Positions 10,867 through 22,604 of a stretch of DNA of 64,000 nucleotides are shown here, piece by piece. The position numbers were made by a program, and so were the translations under genes. The notes beneath the pieces are model-generated. The model was not told the origin of the DNA. It searched no databases and saw only the letters and a program-made list of their open reading frames with translations. Source of the stretch: Flammula alnicola (taxonomy: Eukaryota; Basidiomycota; Agaricomycetes; Agaricales; Strophariaceae); the NCBI GenBank assembly GCA_015499995.1, contig JADNRV010000055.1, positions 124,001 to 188,000 of the forward strand, given 5' to 3'. The first letter of the stretch is position 1. The number at the start of each line of letters is the position of its first letter.

Positions 10867-11873
10867 ATGAAAGTAGCCGTCGCTGGATGCAACGGCCGAG
10901 TCGGAAGACGCGTCGTTAAATTGGCACTTGAACGAGGCAACACCGTCGTCGGCATCGACCTCGTTCAACAGTCTCCAACGACTATCCATGGCTTAGCAGA
11001 CCTGAATACACCTTCAAGCAGGCCGATCTGCAAGACTTCGATGCCGTTCTCGCCGTTCTTGAAGGCTGCGATGCTGTTGTCAACCTCGCGGGGCACCCCA
11101 ATCCTGTCGACTACCAAGTCAAGGCTCATAACAGGTGAGATCCGCACGGATAAACCTCGTCAGTTCATGATGCCAAGATACTAAATTATCTTCTTCAAAG
11201 TAATGTCGTTATCTCGTGGAACATCCTTCGCGCATGCGCAGAGCTAGGAATAAATCGAGTCGCACAGGCATCGTCTGTCAATGTCATCACTATGGTGTAC
11301 AGCAAACAACCTCGGTACCATTACTTCCCGATTGACGAAGACCATCCATGCGAACCAGACGAGCCTTATGGTCTTTCAAAAGTGTGCGTCTTCTGTCCAC
11401 AACGTAATCCTAAGCATCATCCTCACAATCTTCCCTCGAAGAATCTGCGAAATGCAGGCCGACAGCATAGTACGGCGATACGAATCGATGAGAATCGCCA
11501 GTCTGCGTCTTCATTGGTCTGTTCCCAATAAAAATTCGCCAACAGGCCTGGAGAGCCTGGACGCCGTGCAAAAGACCTGTGGGGATACGTCCAGGAAGAT
11601 TCGGGAGCAGATGCATTCCTATTAGCCATCCAAGATAGCAACAAATGGTCGGGGCATGAGCCGTTTTTCATCGCTGGCTCGGACACAGCATTCGAGGAAG
11701 AAACGATGACACTAATAGCAGCACATTGGCCAAATGTACCTATCAAAGAGGGCGAAACACTGGTCGGGAATCAAGGTCTTTTCGACTGCTCCAAGGCCGC
11801 GGCGTTGCTAGGTTGGCATCACAGAGACGATCTTCATGATAATGGACGATGGATATCACCGAAGTACAGATAA
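10867..11873 (+). CDS. NAD(P)-dependent epimerase/dehydratase-like protein (apparent frameshifts)
   Basis: Extended short-chain dehydrogenase fold. The start is M-K-V-A-V-A-G-C-N-G-R-V-G-R-R, a GxxGxxG Rossmann motif. Then comes V-V-N-L-A-G-H-P-N-P, the Ser-containing strand A-S-S-V-N-V-I, and E-P-Y-G-L-S-K, the YxxxK catalytic pair. The C-terminus reads F-F-I-A-G-S-D-T-A and A-A-A-L-L-G-W, ending in TAA at 11871-11873. Introns begin at the GTGAGA near 11133 and the GTGTGC near 11382. One base seems missing at the CC of 11001-11002 (D-P-E-Y-T-F expected) and one in the A5 run 11530-11534 (K-K-F-A-N-R expected). Probable substrate: a sugar nucleotide or a small alcohol/ketone; undetermined. 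It is convergent with NPR3. Confidence 0.7.
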
Positions 11874-11956
11874 ATAGAAGAATAGATCATATCATACCAT
11901 ATCAGTCACGATGGATGTAAGAATGTTTCCAACTACGTTGAAGATCGCGGTCAGTG

Positions 11957-14475
11957 TCAACGTAAAATATACCAACGGGCATTGCTCACATATTCCTCAT
12001 AATGGTGAAGAACTTCTCGCAGTTGTTTCCTCGATATCTCGGCACGATAAAGGATTTCGTCGTCAGATCTCTTCCCATCAAAGTATTGGTTAATCCTGCA
12101 AAGAGAACCAAGAAAATATTAAGATAGAACTTTGTTACAAAATCTCAGCAACGCACAGTTCGAATCGCCGCGCGATAGCAGGTTCTTTGCCTTCCGACAT
12201 GGCAGAAAGCCAACGACGCTGCATAGGTGTAGCCTTTCCAGGATCATTGATAATACTAGGCGACAGATGATCCTCAGTTGTATCCCATCCAGAGTCGTCC
12301 TCGTCGAGTTCCGAATTACTACTGTCAGTTCCGAGCGCTTGTTGTTCTGCTGCTTGTTTTGCTTCTGCGCCATAGAAATCCAGCTCGCTGATCTCGCTCC
12401 TGCCAGACTCGTTCGACGAGAGGCGACGGGAATACTTGTGTGCGGCGCTCGGGCTAAGGAAGAAAGAAGCGCTTCTTGACGAGTCATTGGCAGACAATCC
12501 CTCGCTGTCTAGGTCGGAACCTGATCTCCCATTGCGTCTCTTTGTTTTTCCGAACCCAACCTTTTGAGCCATAAGCAATTCTCTTGCAGCTTTAATACGA
12601 ATTTTGAGGTCATGGGTGGCGACTATTCGGATTCGAAGGTGCAGGGTGATCAACATGTCCTTCTTGAGCATCCAGAGCACAACATCATGGTACATGCGTA
12701 CATGCTCCTTTGACTTGACAACGGACGCAAAGAAGTGATTATCCGTCTGTTTGGACATTGATGTAGATATCGTGGAAAGAATGCGAGGAAGAGGCGGAAT
12801 AGCAGGGTGTGGAAAGGCTTCGTGAAATTGGGCTGAAAGCTCCGATAACCTGAAAACGGTTGTTAGCAAAATCATCACCTACATTTTTTGACAACACAAA
12901 CGACGTACGGTGCCCCGAGTTTAGGAGGAAGGGCAAACACCGTCTTCAATCCTGCATGAACCACATCCACAACCTTCGCCCTTCGATGCAACACAAGCCA
13001 CCGAACGATCGGATAAACTTGAGACTCTAAATCCCAGTCCAATAAACTTGCCATCTCAAAAAGCCTGTTGGAGGGAGGCCAGTCAGAACAGTTCATACGA
13101 AATGAGAAGAGGACCCACGATAAAGTGACAGATGCAGTTTCCAAAAACCGAATCAAACCTTCTGCAAGTTTGCGATCTTCTGCACTGGGTTGAGGACCTC
13201 TCAAGGCCATATATGGATCCATCTCGCTTTCGATATCCAGGAGTAATATCGTCTTCCATGGCGCCATGGTAGGTAGTTTCCAGCCAAGGGTCATGCTCTG
13301 TCCCCAACTAAGGTTGGAACCGTCGTCCGACGGGTCAATGAAGTCTGCTTCCTGGTCATCTTGACTATGCAGAAGGGTATCGATATAAGGGGGAAGCTGA
13401 AGTTGCAAAGGAAGATAATTGATGGTAACGTAGGCCAATTCAGAGGACTTTATGGCTTCATAGATCGTCTTCATAGCTGGAGCAATAGACGACATCTCAA
13501 GGGCCTGAGAGGTGTATTTCGAGTAAGGTTCGCCTAGAGCAGAGAATACATCAGGTCCGGTTAAATCCAAGATCCTCATGTTGGCAAACAAGGATACATA
13601 CCTTTGGAAACACAAGTCTCCTTCAACGCAATGAGCATGTCGCATTCCTTTTCCACGAAGTTCGACAAGACTTGTTCTTGGTACAACACGGCGGTAAGAG
13701 TGAAAGCGATCTGTTCGTAAAGAATATTAAAATACTTTGAGAGGTTTCCGGAAGCCGACGACGAGGGATCTGGTAGGTCAAACACCATGGCCAAGTGGAA
13801 AGTTTGAAGCCATGTACTTTTCGACTCTGAAGATTGTTCAAGAGTTGGGATCTCTGGGCTCATAGAAGGGCTTTCTTCTGTGTGAGGAGACACCGAATTT
13901 CCAATCTCGCTTTCATCTCTTCCTCTGGAGCCCGTCTTGATCTTCTCCGGCTTGAACCTCCACCCACCATCCACCTCCGCGCAAACGGGGTGTCCAATGA
14001 AGGCAAGGTCGTCAACTACCAATTCGAACTTTGCGTGACACATGGATCTCTGAGGACATAGAATATTGGCGAGGAAGTCGGCTGTGTAGCCTAATACATG
14101 GTCGTATTCGTCAGGTAACGGTGTCTTCTCGAAACTGTAGGTTCTATCTCTTGAAGGTGAACCTCTGCCAGCCGTAGCATGATTGGAGGTATGACTAAAC
14201 GATAGCGACCTGTCTCGTAACGCGTTTGGGCGCTGCCAACTGTACTCTGGGTCGCGTCCATAATCATGAGGGGGTAGTATTTCGGCCTTTTCCAAAGCTT
14301 CTTGGGAGTGGGATGCCCTCCATGGGTTATCGAGTGAAGATAGTGATAAGGAAGGGTCAGGCGGGGCGCGACTCAGCCTTGGTGAAGGAGCAGGAAATTG
14401 GGGCCATCTAAACACGAGATTTGAACCTTTAGCGGAAGTGGTGACAAGGAAGAGGGCAAGAAGCGTTTCCGCCAT
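11957..14475 (-). CDS. NPR3: Nitrogen permease regulator 3 (NPR3/NPRL3, SEACIT/GATOR1 subunit)
   Basis: Five exons: 14475-13602, 13533-13119, 13064-12909, 12849-12139 and 12095-11957, total 764 residues, no frame breaks. The N-terminus M-A-E-T-L-L-A-L-F-L-V-T-T-S-A-K-G-S-N-L is typical of NPR3. Later blocks also fit: G-Y-T-A-D-F-L-A-N-I-L-C-P, then F-H-L-A-M-V-F-D-L, S-S-I-A-P-A-M-K-T-I-Y-E-A-I, and W-D-L-E-S-Q-V-Y-P-I-V-R-W. The C-terminus reads I-N-Q-Y-F-D-G-K-R-S-D-D-E-I-L, followed by R-A-E-I-S-R-K-Q-L. With NPR2 and IML1 it forms the GAP complex that turns off the EGO/Rag GTPases and so TORC1 when amino acids are scarce, at the vacuole surface. A Ser-rich insert around residues 70-150 and another near 600-680 look disordered and possibly phosphorylated. 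Confidence 0.92.
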
Positions 14476-14915
14476 TACGAGTGGCGAAAGGTACTTATTG
14501 CACAGACGATGGTTAGAATCAAATTCCAAGAGCACAGATAATTGCAAGGCTTGATCACCGAGGACAAGGGCACATTGTGGCCTGAGATTCAAGTTGTCCC
14601 AGCGTCAACACAAGAGTAAGTTGGGCTTTGGTTGGGCTCGAAGTCGTTTCGCAATTACAAGTACGGTGTTACCATCCTCTACACGACATGCACAAATATA
14701 TGCCGTCATAGGTCTTCGTGTAAGGATATGATAATGGCGCGTTGTTCAATAATCAATTGCAAGCGTATTATTTCACAATGGCTATATGTACGAATGAATG
14801 AAACCCGAGAACCTTTAAGAAATATTCTCGATTAATTCACTGGCAGGCGAAGGTGAATTATTCGACGGTTCAACGAAACTATACATTACACAATGAGTCA
14901 TACCTGTAAAACGAA
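14476..14915. other. Intergenic
   Basis: Between the NPR3 start and the P450 #1 stop, both on the minus strand: NPR3 promoter space and the 3' flank of NPR3's upstream neighbour. No gene supported. Confidence 0.4.
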
Positions 14916-17483
14916 CTATGCTGCGCGCTCGACGATGAGAGGGAGCTCAGGGTGCAGTTTTCCGCTCTTCGCCAAGGTAGGCACTGCAATTCCGCTCATC
15001 TTCCAAAATATTTCCTTGTCTGAAGGAGAGAACCGGAAGGCGTCTATCAAGAGCAAGAGCACGACCTCTGCAAATGATTTTTTTATCGTGAATAAGAAAA
15101 GGTTGACTAGGAGGGGGAAAATGGGATTTACTCATTTCCAATTGAGAAAATTTGAAGCCACTGTTATATTTTCAGAGGCGGCCACAAGGTAACTGTCAAG
15201 AAGCGACTTACATGCATGCCCTTCCACCGCCGAGGAACGTCATGCTAAACAATAAGCTAATAGTCACTCCAAGTCAATCTATATCAAATCAAAGGCCTTA
15301 CAGGTGCGAGTAGACACCTGGGAGATGTGCAGAAGGTACCGTCTCTGGGAGAGGCTTCAGCCATCTTTCGGGCTTCCATTCATAAGAGTCCGGTCCCCAG
15401 ATTTCGGGGTTGCGATTGGCTGCCATTATTCCTACGATGACATTCGTGTTGTTCGGAATAGGGATCTCGTGTATTTCCTGACCATTTATTCCCGTGATAG
15501 GCTTGGATAGAGGAAGAACGATGTCCTGTCGGGTTCTTTTGACAATATTATCAGTGACCATTGAAAATAGGGATAATCAGGGACGCACGTTCGTGATACG
15601 ACAGACACAGGTGCATAGCTGAACATTCGAAATTAATTAATTGATATTAAGACTATTGGTTGAACTTACAGCCTCAGGGTTTCTCGACAAACAGCATCGA
15701 GATATGGCAAAGAGACCAGCTGATCGTGGGGTAAATCCGATCCGTAGTGTTCCTTTGCCTCCCTTATTTCTTGACGAAGCTTGTCCTGAACGTCCTGGTG
15801 TGTTGACAAGAGGAATAATATGCGTGACAAGGCGGAAGAAGTCGTATCCATTGCGGCGAATGTCAGTGAGCTAGGAAATGGGGTTATAAAAAACTCTACA
15901 GGATGTTCGAATTTAGGACCTACGACATTTGGCCTAATAACTCTGCTTCGGTTAAAGTGTCTTCATCTGAAGCTGCCATATTTGCGCGCACTAGTCCAAG
16001 CAAAATGTTGAGCAAAATACTCGAGAATAAAGAGCAAGACGCACTTAAAATACTGAGAATGTCCTTGCCTTGTCCGATCTGCCTTGCTACAGCTTCGTCC
16101 CCTTCTCGCAGTGCCTTCTTCTTCGATTCATATATCTCGACTGAGGTGGCATGAAGTACGTCTACGATGTCCCGAAGCTCATGTAGCGATTTCCATGGAA
16201 CAACGTTTACGAGAAAACGTCGGAACTTGGGGGTCCCAATTTTGACGAGAGTGGAAAGTAGATATGTACGAGGGAATAACATCCTGAAAGAAACAGGTCT
16301 GATGACGGATCAATTATTATATACGGATTTTTCACAGACAAAAATATAAACTTACACGAGTAGCTTTGCCGACACACTATATGGGTGCGGTACACTATCA
16401 TCTGTCAATGGGTCAAACGAGTATCCGAGACCACTTTGACCTATCAGCTCGAGAGCAGTTCGAGTCATCCAAGATAAGACCTCGATCTTTATCCACAAAC
16501 AAAGCATCAGTATCGTTAAGAGTTATTCCCTGATAAGGACGAACCTCCTGTGGCCCACTTGCGACCCTTGCAGCGAATGCATCCTGAAGCTAGCATAACA
16601 TTGAGGAAAATTTGCTAAAAGGACAGGAATGACAGACCTTGCGGGTCACGGTATAGAATGTAGGAACTACGGAAGCATTAAGTATTCATCTTGTTGAACA
16701 TCTGAAGAGGACGTACGCATTTCACGCATATGCGCAATCGAAAATACTGGGTTTAGCATCTTTCGTTGTTTGCGATGTTGTTCACCTGGGAGCGCGGTTA
16801 GTTACCAGCGTAGATTTATTCATTCTGACAGGACCTTACCAAGGGTTCCGAGAAGTCCAGGACCTAGCATGACCTTGTTTCCTCTGAGAATGACGAGCGT
16901 TTGTTAGTTTCCGGTCTGGAGTTGCAAGTACGAGTCGTACTCAATAAATGACGAAGTCTCTTCATATATGTATTGATCCTGGAGTCAAATTGGACGAGAT
17001 TAACTGAGAATTTGTGGAGAAGTGGATGGTTCACCGACCTTGACAATTATATGGTGCATAGCCTTGGGATCGAAGACATATAACTGGTTTTCCTAGACGC
17101 CAGTTTGAGGAAAGAACTTCTCTAGCGAGCATCAACGGGCTCACACCAAACAGTGCCTTGATCTTGATAACACTTCCATCTGTTAAAAGCAACATTAGAC
17201 TTTATTGTTGACTATGAGATCGCGATAAGCTTACATTTTTCTGCCATTTCTCTGTGAAAGTCCCAGGCGTTGACGTTGAAGACCTGGGGGAAGGCACCTT
17301 TGTAAAGTGCGGTCAGCTAGAGTTCATTAGACAAGCTAAATGAATGCTACCTTTCCATAACGATTTTGGAGATGGACCTGGGATGTTATCGAGGGCGGAC
17401 TTCGCAAAGGACTGTCGAAATATTCTCCACAAAACCCAGGACAATGCATACAGGACGAGGGCTTGGATGAATATGATATACAT
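14916..17483 (-). CDS. Cytochrome P450 monooxygenase #1
   Basis: Start M-Y-I-I-F-I-Q-A-L-V-L-Y-A at 17483 gives an N-terminal membrane anchor and then the Pro-rich hinge I-P-G-P-S-P-K. About fifteen short exons join cleanly. Landmarks: the C-helix region H-R-K-Q-R-K-M-L-N-P-V-F-S, I-helix A-A-M-D-T-T-S-S, ExxR as E-T-L-R, P-E-R-W, and the heme loop G-G-G-R-A-C-I-G-F, whose codon for Ile is split by an intron. TAG stop at 14918-14916. No frame lesion found. It is an ER-bound monooxygenase needing a P450 reductase; substrate unknown, class not assigned. It is the intact member of a tandem pair with the gene at 18479-21103: intron positions and most residues match, so the pair arose by duplication. 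Confidence 0.88.
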
Positions 17484-18478
17484 CTTAGGCGGGAAAGACG
17501 ACAAGAGGTACAGATATGAGTTTGTCAAAGTGGGTTGAGCTAAAGTGGTCTCGCGGCTTTGATAGCATTTATACGCTTGCTCAAACCCATGAGAAAGGGT
17601 TGGCTTCAGATCCTTTAAAATCGGCTAAGCGGAGAACCGGATAGATGACCAGTTTTTGTCTACGTTGTAGACTGCGACGTTTGACAGGCGAGCTTGTGGG
17701 TGACTTCGCGTTGACGGGCCAAGTCTATATTCGTCCAAAAAATATGTAAAGGCCAGTAAATACGGCGAGTCGCGTGATAGCTCCACGATTTGGGAATAAG
17801 GATTAAAACTCGCACAGGATAAATCCGGAGGATGGGTAAATCACTCCTGAAAGTGGTAACTTTCAAGAACCAGTTACGGCTGCAGATTATCAGACATTCC
17901 CCAGTCTGGCACATGGCTGAGAGACGACTTGACAACGAGACGAGGTCAGAAGACTCTCGTGAGACAATTACCGATTGCTGATGACGAGCAGCCAGGAGTT
18001 TAGGCGTTGGAGAATTCGAAGATGCGAAGTTGGTGAGAAATTTAGAACCTCTCCGGTCTCTGAATCTTCCAACTGACAAAGTTATGATGACGCGGTTGGA
18101 CTGAGGGGGCCGGGTCAAAAAATTCCGCATGTTTGGTAAATTTGGAGAATCGTAGAGTTCCAGAAATTTGTACAAGGCCTTGAAAGAAGTCGGAGAAGAG
18201 ATAATTAGATCGATATCCCCGCGGCTACGTTTTGATGTTATGGTATGCTTGGCTATGCTTGTAATTGTTGGGTGATGATGACCTCTTTTTCGCTCCGTAA
18301 GACAGTTAGACGAACCTGCTGACCATCAAAGAGTTAGTCGGCAGGAGTTGATCATACATGTCGATGGGCCAGAACATGTCAAAGACAGGTAGATTAGGAC
18401 AAACGTTAAAACATCAAGGCGTGTCCTCTGGCTACTTACTACAACTTGAAGCTACATGAATGCACCTAGTAGTACCAG
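17484..18478. other. Spacer between the tandem P450 genes
   Basis: Upstream flank of P450 #1 and 3' flank of P450 #2. Short blocks such as GAGGTCAGAAGACTC near 17944 reappear near 21672 upstream of P450 #2, so the duplication unit included the promoter. A 171-codon minus-strand frame at 17660-18175 has no recognisable content and is not called. Confidence 0.5.
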
Positions 18479-21103
18479 TTATGCTGCGCGTTCAACAATG
18501 AGAGGAAGCTGAGAATGCGTGTCTGTGCGTAGCTTCGCTAATGTTGGCGATGAAATTGCATTCATCTGCCAGAATATCTCCTTATCTGAGGGAGAAAACC
18601 GAAAGGAATCGATCAGGAGCGAAAGTACCACTTCTGAACGTAAAGTTTAATATCATTGTTAGCCAGATAAAATCATTCAAGAACAACGAATAGAACTTGC
18701 TCATTTCCAGTTGGGAGAATTTGAATCCACTGTTGCAATCCCGGAAATAATTTAGCGACCGCAGCAACCTATCAGGGGGAGCCTTACATGCACGCCCTTC
18801 CTCCGCCGATGAACGTCATCCTACATGACGAGTAATAAATTACTTCAGGGTAAATCTGAATGCATAAAAGGACGTACAGGTGCGAATATATACCAGGAAC
18901 ATGTGCAGCAGCCACGGTGTCGGGCAAAGGGTTTAGCCACCGTTCAGGCTTCCATTCATGAGAGTCCGGCCCCCAGATGTCAGGGTTGCGGTTCGCCTCC
19001 AGTATTCCAACAACGACATTCGTATTGTTCGGAATAGGAATCTCGTGTATCTCCTGACCATCTATTCCTTTGATGGGCTTAGATAGAGGAAGAACGACAT
19101 CCTGTCGGGTCCTTTTCATGATGGAGAAATGTCAGTGGTGGTGGGAAAATAGCGAAAGTTTAGAGACGTACGTTCGTGACACAAAGGATACGGGCGGATA
19201 CCTGAGGGTCCGGAATCAGTCATTCGATATTAAGTGAGATTATTGAAACTGACATCCTAAGGCTTTCTCTGCAGAGGCATCAAGATACGGCAAAGAAACC
19301 AAGTCATCATAGTCCAAATCCGAATTGTGCTGCTTTCTTGCCTGTCTTATTTCTTCGCGCAACTTGTCTTGAACATGCTGATGCGTTGCAAGGAGGAGGA
19401 GTGTACGCGACAAAGCTGAAGAAGTTGTGTCCGTGGCAGCGAATGTCAAGGTTCTAGAACAGACATAATTTTAAAATCTGGGTGTATAGATATGAACAGC
19501 TGTTTTTGCAGTGCAGAACTCACGACATTTGTGCGAGTAACTCTTCTTGAGTTAAACTGTCTTCTTTAGATGCTCGCATGTTTGCTCTCACTGATCGCGA
19601 GTTAAGATTAAGCTTTTAGTGAAGCAAGCTGGGACGAAGGAAATGATGCCACTCACTCAGAATGCTGAGGATATCCTTGCCCTGACCAATTTGTGTCGCC
19701 ACAGCTTCGTCGCCTTCCTTCAGCGCCTTCTTCTTTGATTCGAATATCTCGACCGACGTGTTATGAAGGACATCGATGATATCTCGAAGGTCGTGTAAGG
19801 ACTTCCATGGAAGCAAATCTACGACAAAGCGCCGAAACTTGGGCCCCCGAGTTTGACGAGGGTCGAGAGAAAGTACGTGCGAAGGAAGAAGAACTTGAAA
19901 GTAGAAGGTCTGAGACCAATTCAGTAATCCAGCATGTTATCCATGTGAAGAGGGATGAACACTTACATGAGCTGCTTTGTTGATGTACTATATGGGTGCG
20001 GAATCCCGCCCTCCGTCAATGAGTCAAAGGAGTATCCGAGCCCACTTTGGCCTATCAACTCGAGAGCGGTTCGAGTCATCCAAGACAAGACATCAATCTT
20101 CAAAGTCGGAGCAGTGAATACCATGTAAACATGAATGTTGAAAAGCACGAACCTCTTGTGGTCCATCATTGACTTTGGCCGTGAAAGCATCTCGAAGCTA
20201 AGAGACAATGAGGAAGAATTCCAATACTAGGAAGTCGGTCCATACTTTATAGGTTATACTGTAGAAAGTAGGAACTACGGAAATAACTGGTTATTTCTTT
20301 CGTTTTAGCGCACAAACTTAACGTACTCATTCCACGCATATGTGCGATTGAGAACACTGGATTTAGCATCTTTCTCTGCTTGCGGTGTTGTTCGTCTAGA
20401 AACCAGATGAATTGCACGCTTATATGCTGTCAATAAAAGTCACTTACCAAGAGTTGAGAGCAACCCATGACCAAATATCAATTTGTTTCCTCTGGCCGTA
20501 GCAAAAGATGGTTATGTTCTGATATTCACTCACAGAAAGATATCATACTCAAGGAATGCTGAGGTCTCTTCGTAAATATGCTGATCCTGCATCGCATTCA
20601 GGTGAGGTAAGTCAAGTATCCAAGCTTCTGGAGAAGATGTTTATGATTCATTTACCTTGACGATTATGTGGTGCATCGCTTTTGGGTCGAAAACGTATAA
20701 TTGGTTTTCCTGAGTGCTATGGAGTTAGAAAATAACGTAGTCGCATCGGCCGATTTTTGGGCATACCCCGAACAACGCCTTTATCTTGATAACGCTGCCA
20801 TCTATTCGTCAAGAGATTCAGAACCTGATGTGGCATGAGGGTATCACTGTAAGCCACTTACATTTTTCTGCCATTTCTCTATGGAAATCCCAGGCATTAA
20901 CGTTGAAGACCTGGGGAAAGGCACCTTTGTAGCAGGGTATGATGAGCCTGAGTTCTTCAATGCAATAGATGGCCTATACCTTTCCATAGTGATTTGGGAG
21001 CAGGACCTGGGATGTTGGCAAGCGCAGATTTTGCGAAGAATGTCCTCCAGAATAGCCAGGATACTGCGTACAGAACGAGGGCTTGGATGAGTATGATAAT
21101 CAT
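18479..21103 (-). CDS. Cytochrome P450 monooxygenase #2 (paralogue of #1, apparent frameshifts)
   Basis: Start ATG 21103-21101 (M-I-I-I-L-I-Q-A-L-V-L-Y-A), hinge I-P-G-P-A-P-K, then the same exon series as P450 #1. It shares L-I-G-Q-S-G-L-G-Y-S-F-D, I-helix A-A-T-D-T-T-S-S, N-N-T-N-V-V-V-G, P-E-R-W and heme loop G-G-G-R-A-C-(I)-G-F, and ends V-E-R-A-A with TAA at 18481-18479. Two single-base losses are inferred against paralogue #1: one in the GGG at 19841-19843 before the K-F-R-R-F block, and one at 19276-19277 immediately before the ExxR motif (E-S-L-R). If real, either would abolish the enzyme; if sequence errors, this is a second working P450. Splice sites remain canonical, which favours a young or intact gene. 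Confidence 0.75.
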
Positions 21104-22604
21104 GATGAGTGGAGAAGGCAGGAGGCGCGAATACGGGGATTATTAAGGATGATTTGGTTTAAAGTTGGAGTATGGATCTGAGGATATATATATACATGGA
21201 TTCCCAGAATTCTAGATGCATGAGAAAGGGGCGTTCTCATTCACCTATCCTTGTCCAATCGGGCACCCACGGTGGCACCTTTAGACTTAGCTTTTGAATG
21301 CATCGCACGGTTGTATTTAATTTAGGTAGGTTGTTGTCGTCCCGTTCGTAAGATCGTCCATAGGTGGTATGAACGATATGACCGTTGCTTGTGGGTGCCA
21401 AGCCCAAAGTGACGATCTAAGCAAGTTTGCAATCCAAATGTTTCTGGAACAAGCGACGTAATACCTCAATAATGAGTGAACGGACTGGTGGTTCATGCGC
21501 CAGATCCGCGATTCGCAAGAATTTTAGGTTCTCTTGTCCGGGATATAATTTTTCCGTAGAATGGGTAAGTTCTTTGAAGCAGCAAATCATTAAGCTCAAG
21601 GTTCATAGCCACGACAAAATGTCGATAGAGATTGACAGAAAGCAGAGATAGACAGAAACACATGGCGACCGAGGTCAGAAGACTCGTGGCTCACAAGAGT
21701 GGAAGAAGCGGTCGTACTGGTCAGGAGGAACTGAGAATTCGAAGATGAAAAGCGAATCTCTTCACTGGCCACGGGATGACGAGATGATTGAACTTCATTG
21801 AAATATTTGTGTTCAGGCTTGGTTAACTTGAAGGCACGCGTGGCCTTGAAGATCGATTCAGCGATGCTAGTCTCCTAGAACACAAGCCATCGCGGTTGCA
21901 TCGCAGTATTGAAAGGCGACAGGTGCTGGGAGGACCGGTGGGGACCTCGTTTTGTTATGTAAGGTTTGCGGAAGAGAATCAAAAGTGAACATTCAACGTT
22001 CAACGTTCACCACTGCCAGCACTAGTTTACTGTTTGCGGTTATTAGGATGGCGTACTAGTTCAACTTGAATCTCTCGTTCGAGCTCGTTCGGCGACTTCA
22101 TGTTCGAGACAAGGTCATTGCAAAAATAAATTGTTAGGGAGACGCCTAATTTCCAGAACTATCCATATTTCAGGTTGAAGAGTTCTATTGAGGAGACGAA
22201 AAAAAGAAAATTATATTTCGCAGTGAATCTAGGGAATGGGAATAGTAGGCGAGGAATTCAAGAATGGGTAGGTTCGCAGAGCACTAAGTTGGACTAAAAG
22301 AATGGAGGTGGGATTAAGTGAAGGTTGAAAGGAACATAGAAGCTGTAGAGACCAAGAAAAGGGCATATATCAACTAAAGGATCGTAAGGGCTTGATGCGT
22401 AGTTGTACACGTCGGCCGGACTACTAGAAAACGATGAAAAAATAATGTCAGTGAAGTCCGAACCGTGATAAGGATTATCTACGTACCGTCACTGCATAGG
22501 GATAAGGATATTGTAGACTAAATTTTGTACAATGAATGAGGGGGTAAAAATCGCCATCAACGTCCTTTCTTCTTCCTCTCTTTTCGTTGTCTTTTCGCTG
22601 TCTT
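21104..22604. other. Intergenic, about 1.5 kb
   Basis: Contains the P450 #2 promoter (with a TATATATATA run near 21187) and the 3' flank of the Ser/Pro-rich gene. Blocks near 21670-21760 resemble the flank at 17940-18010. No gene, tRNA or transposon end recognised. Confidence 0.4.

Noticed and set aside
17660..18175. 171-codon minus-strand open frame between the P450 genes
   Set aside because: No motif, odd composition, and it lies over the duplicated promoter flank.
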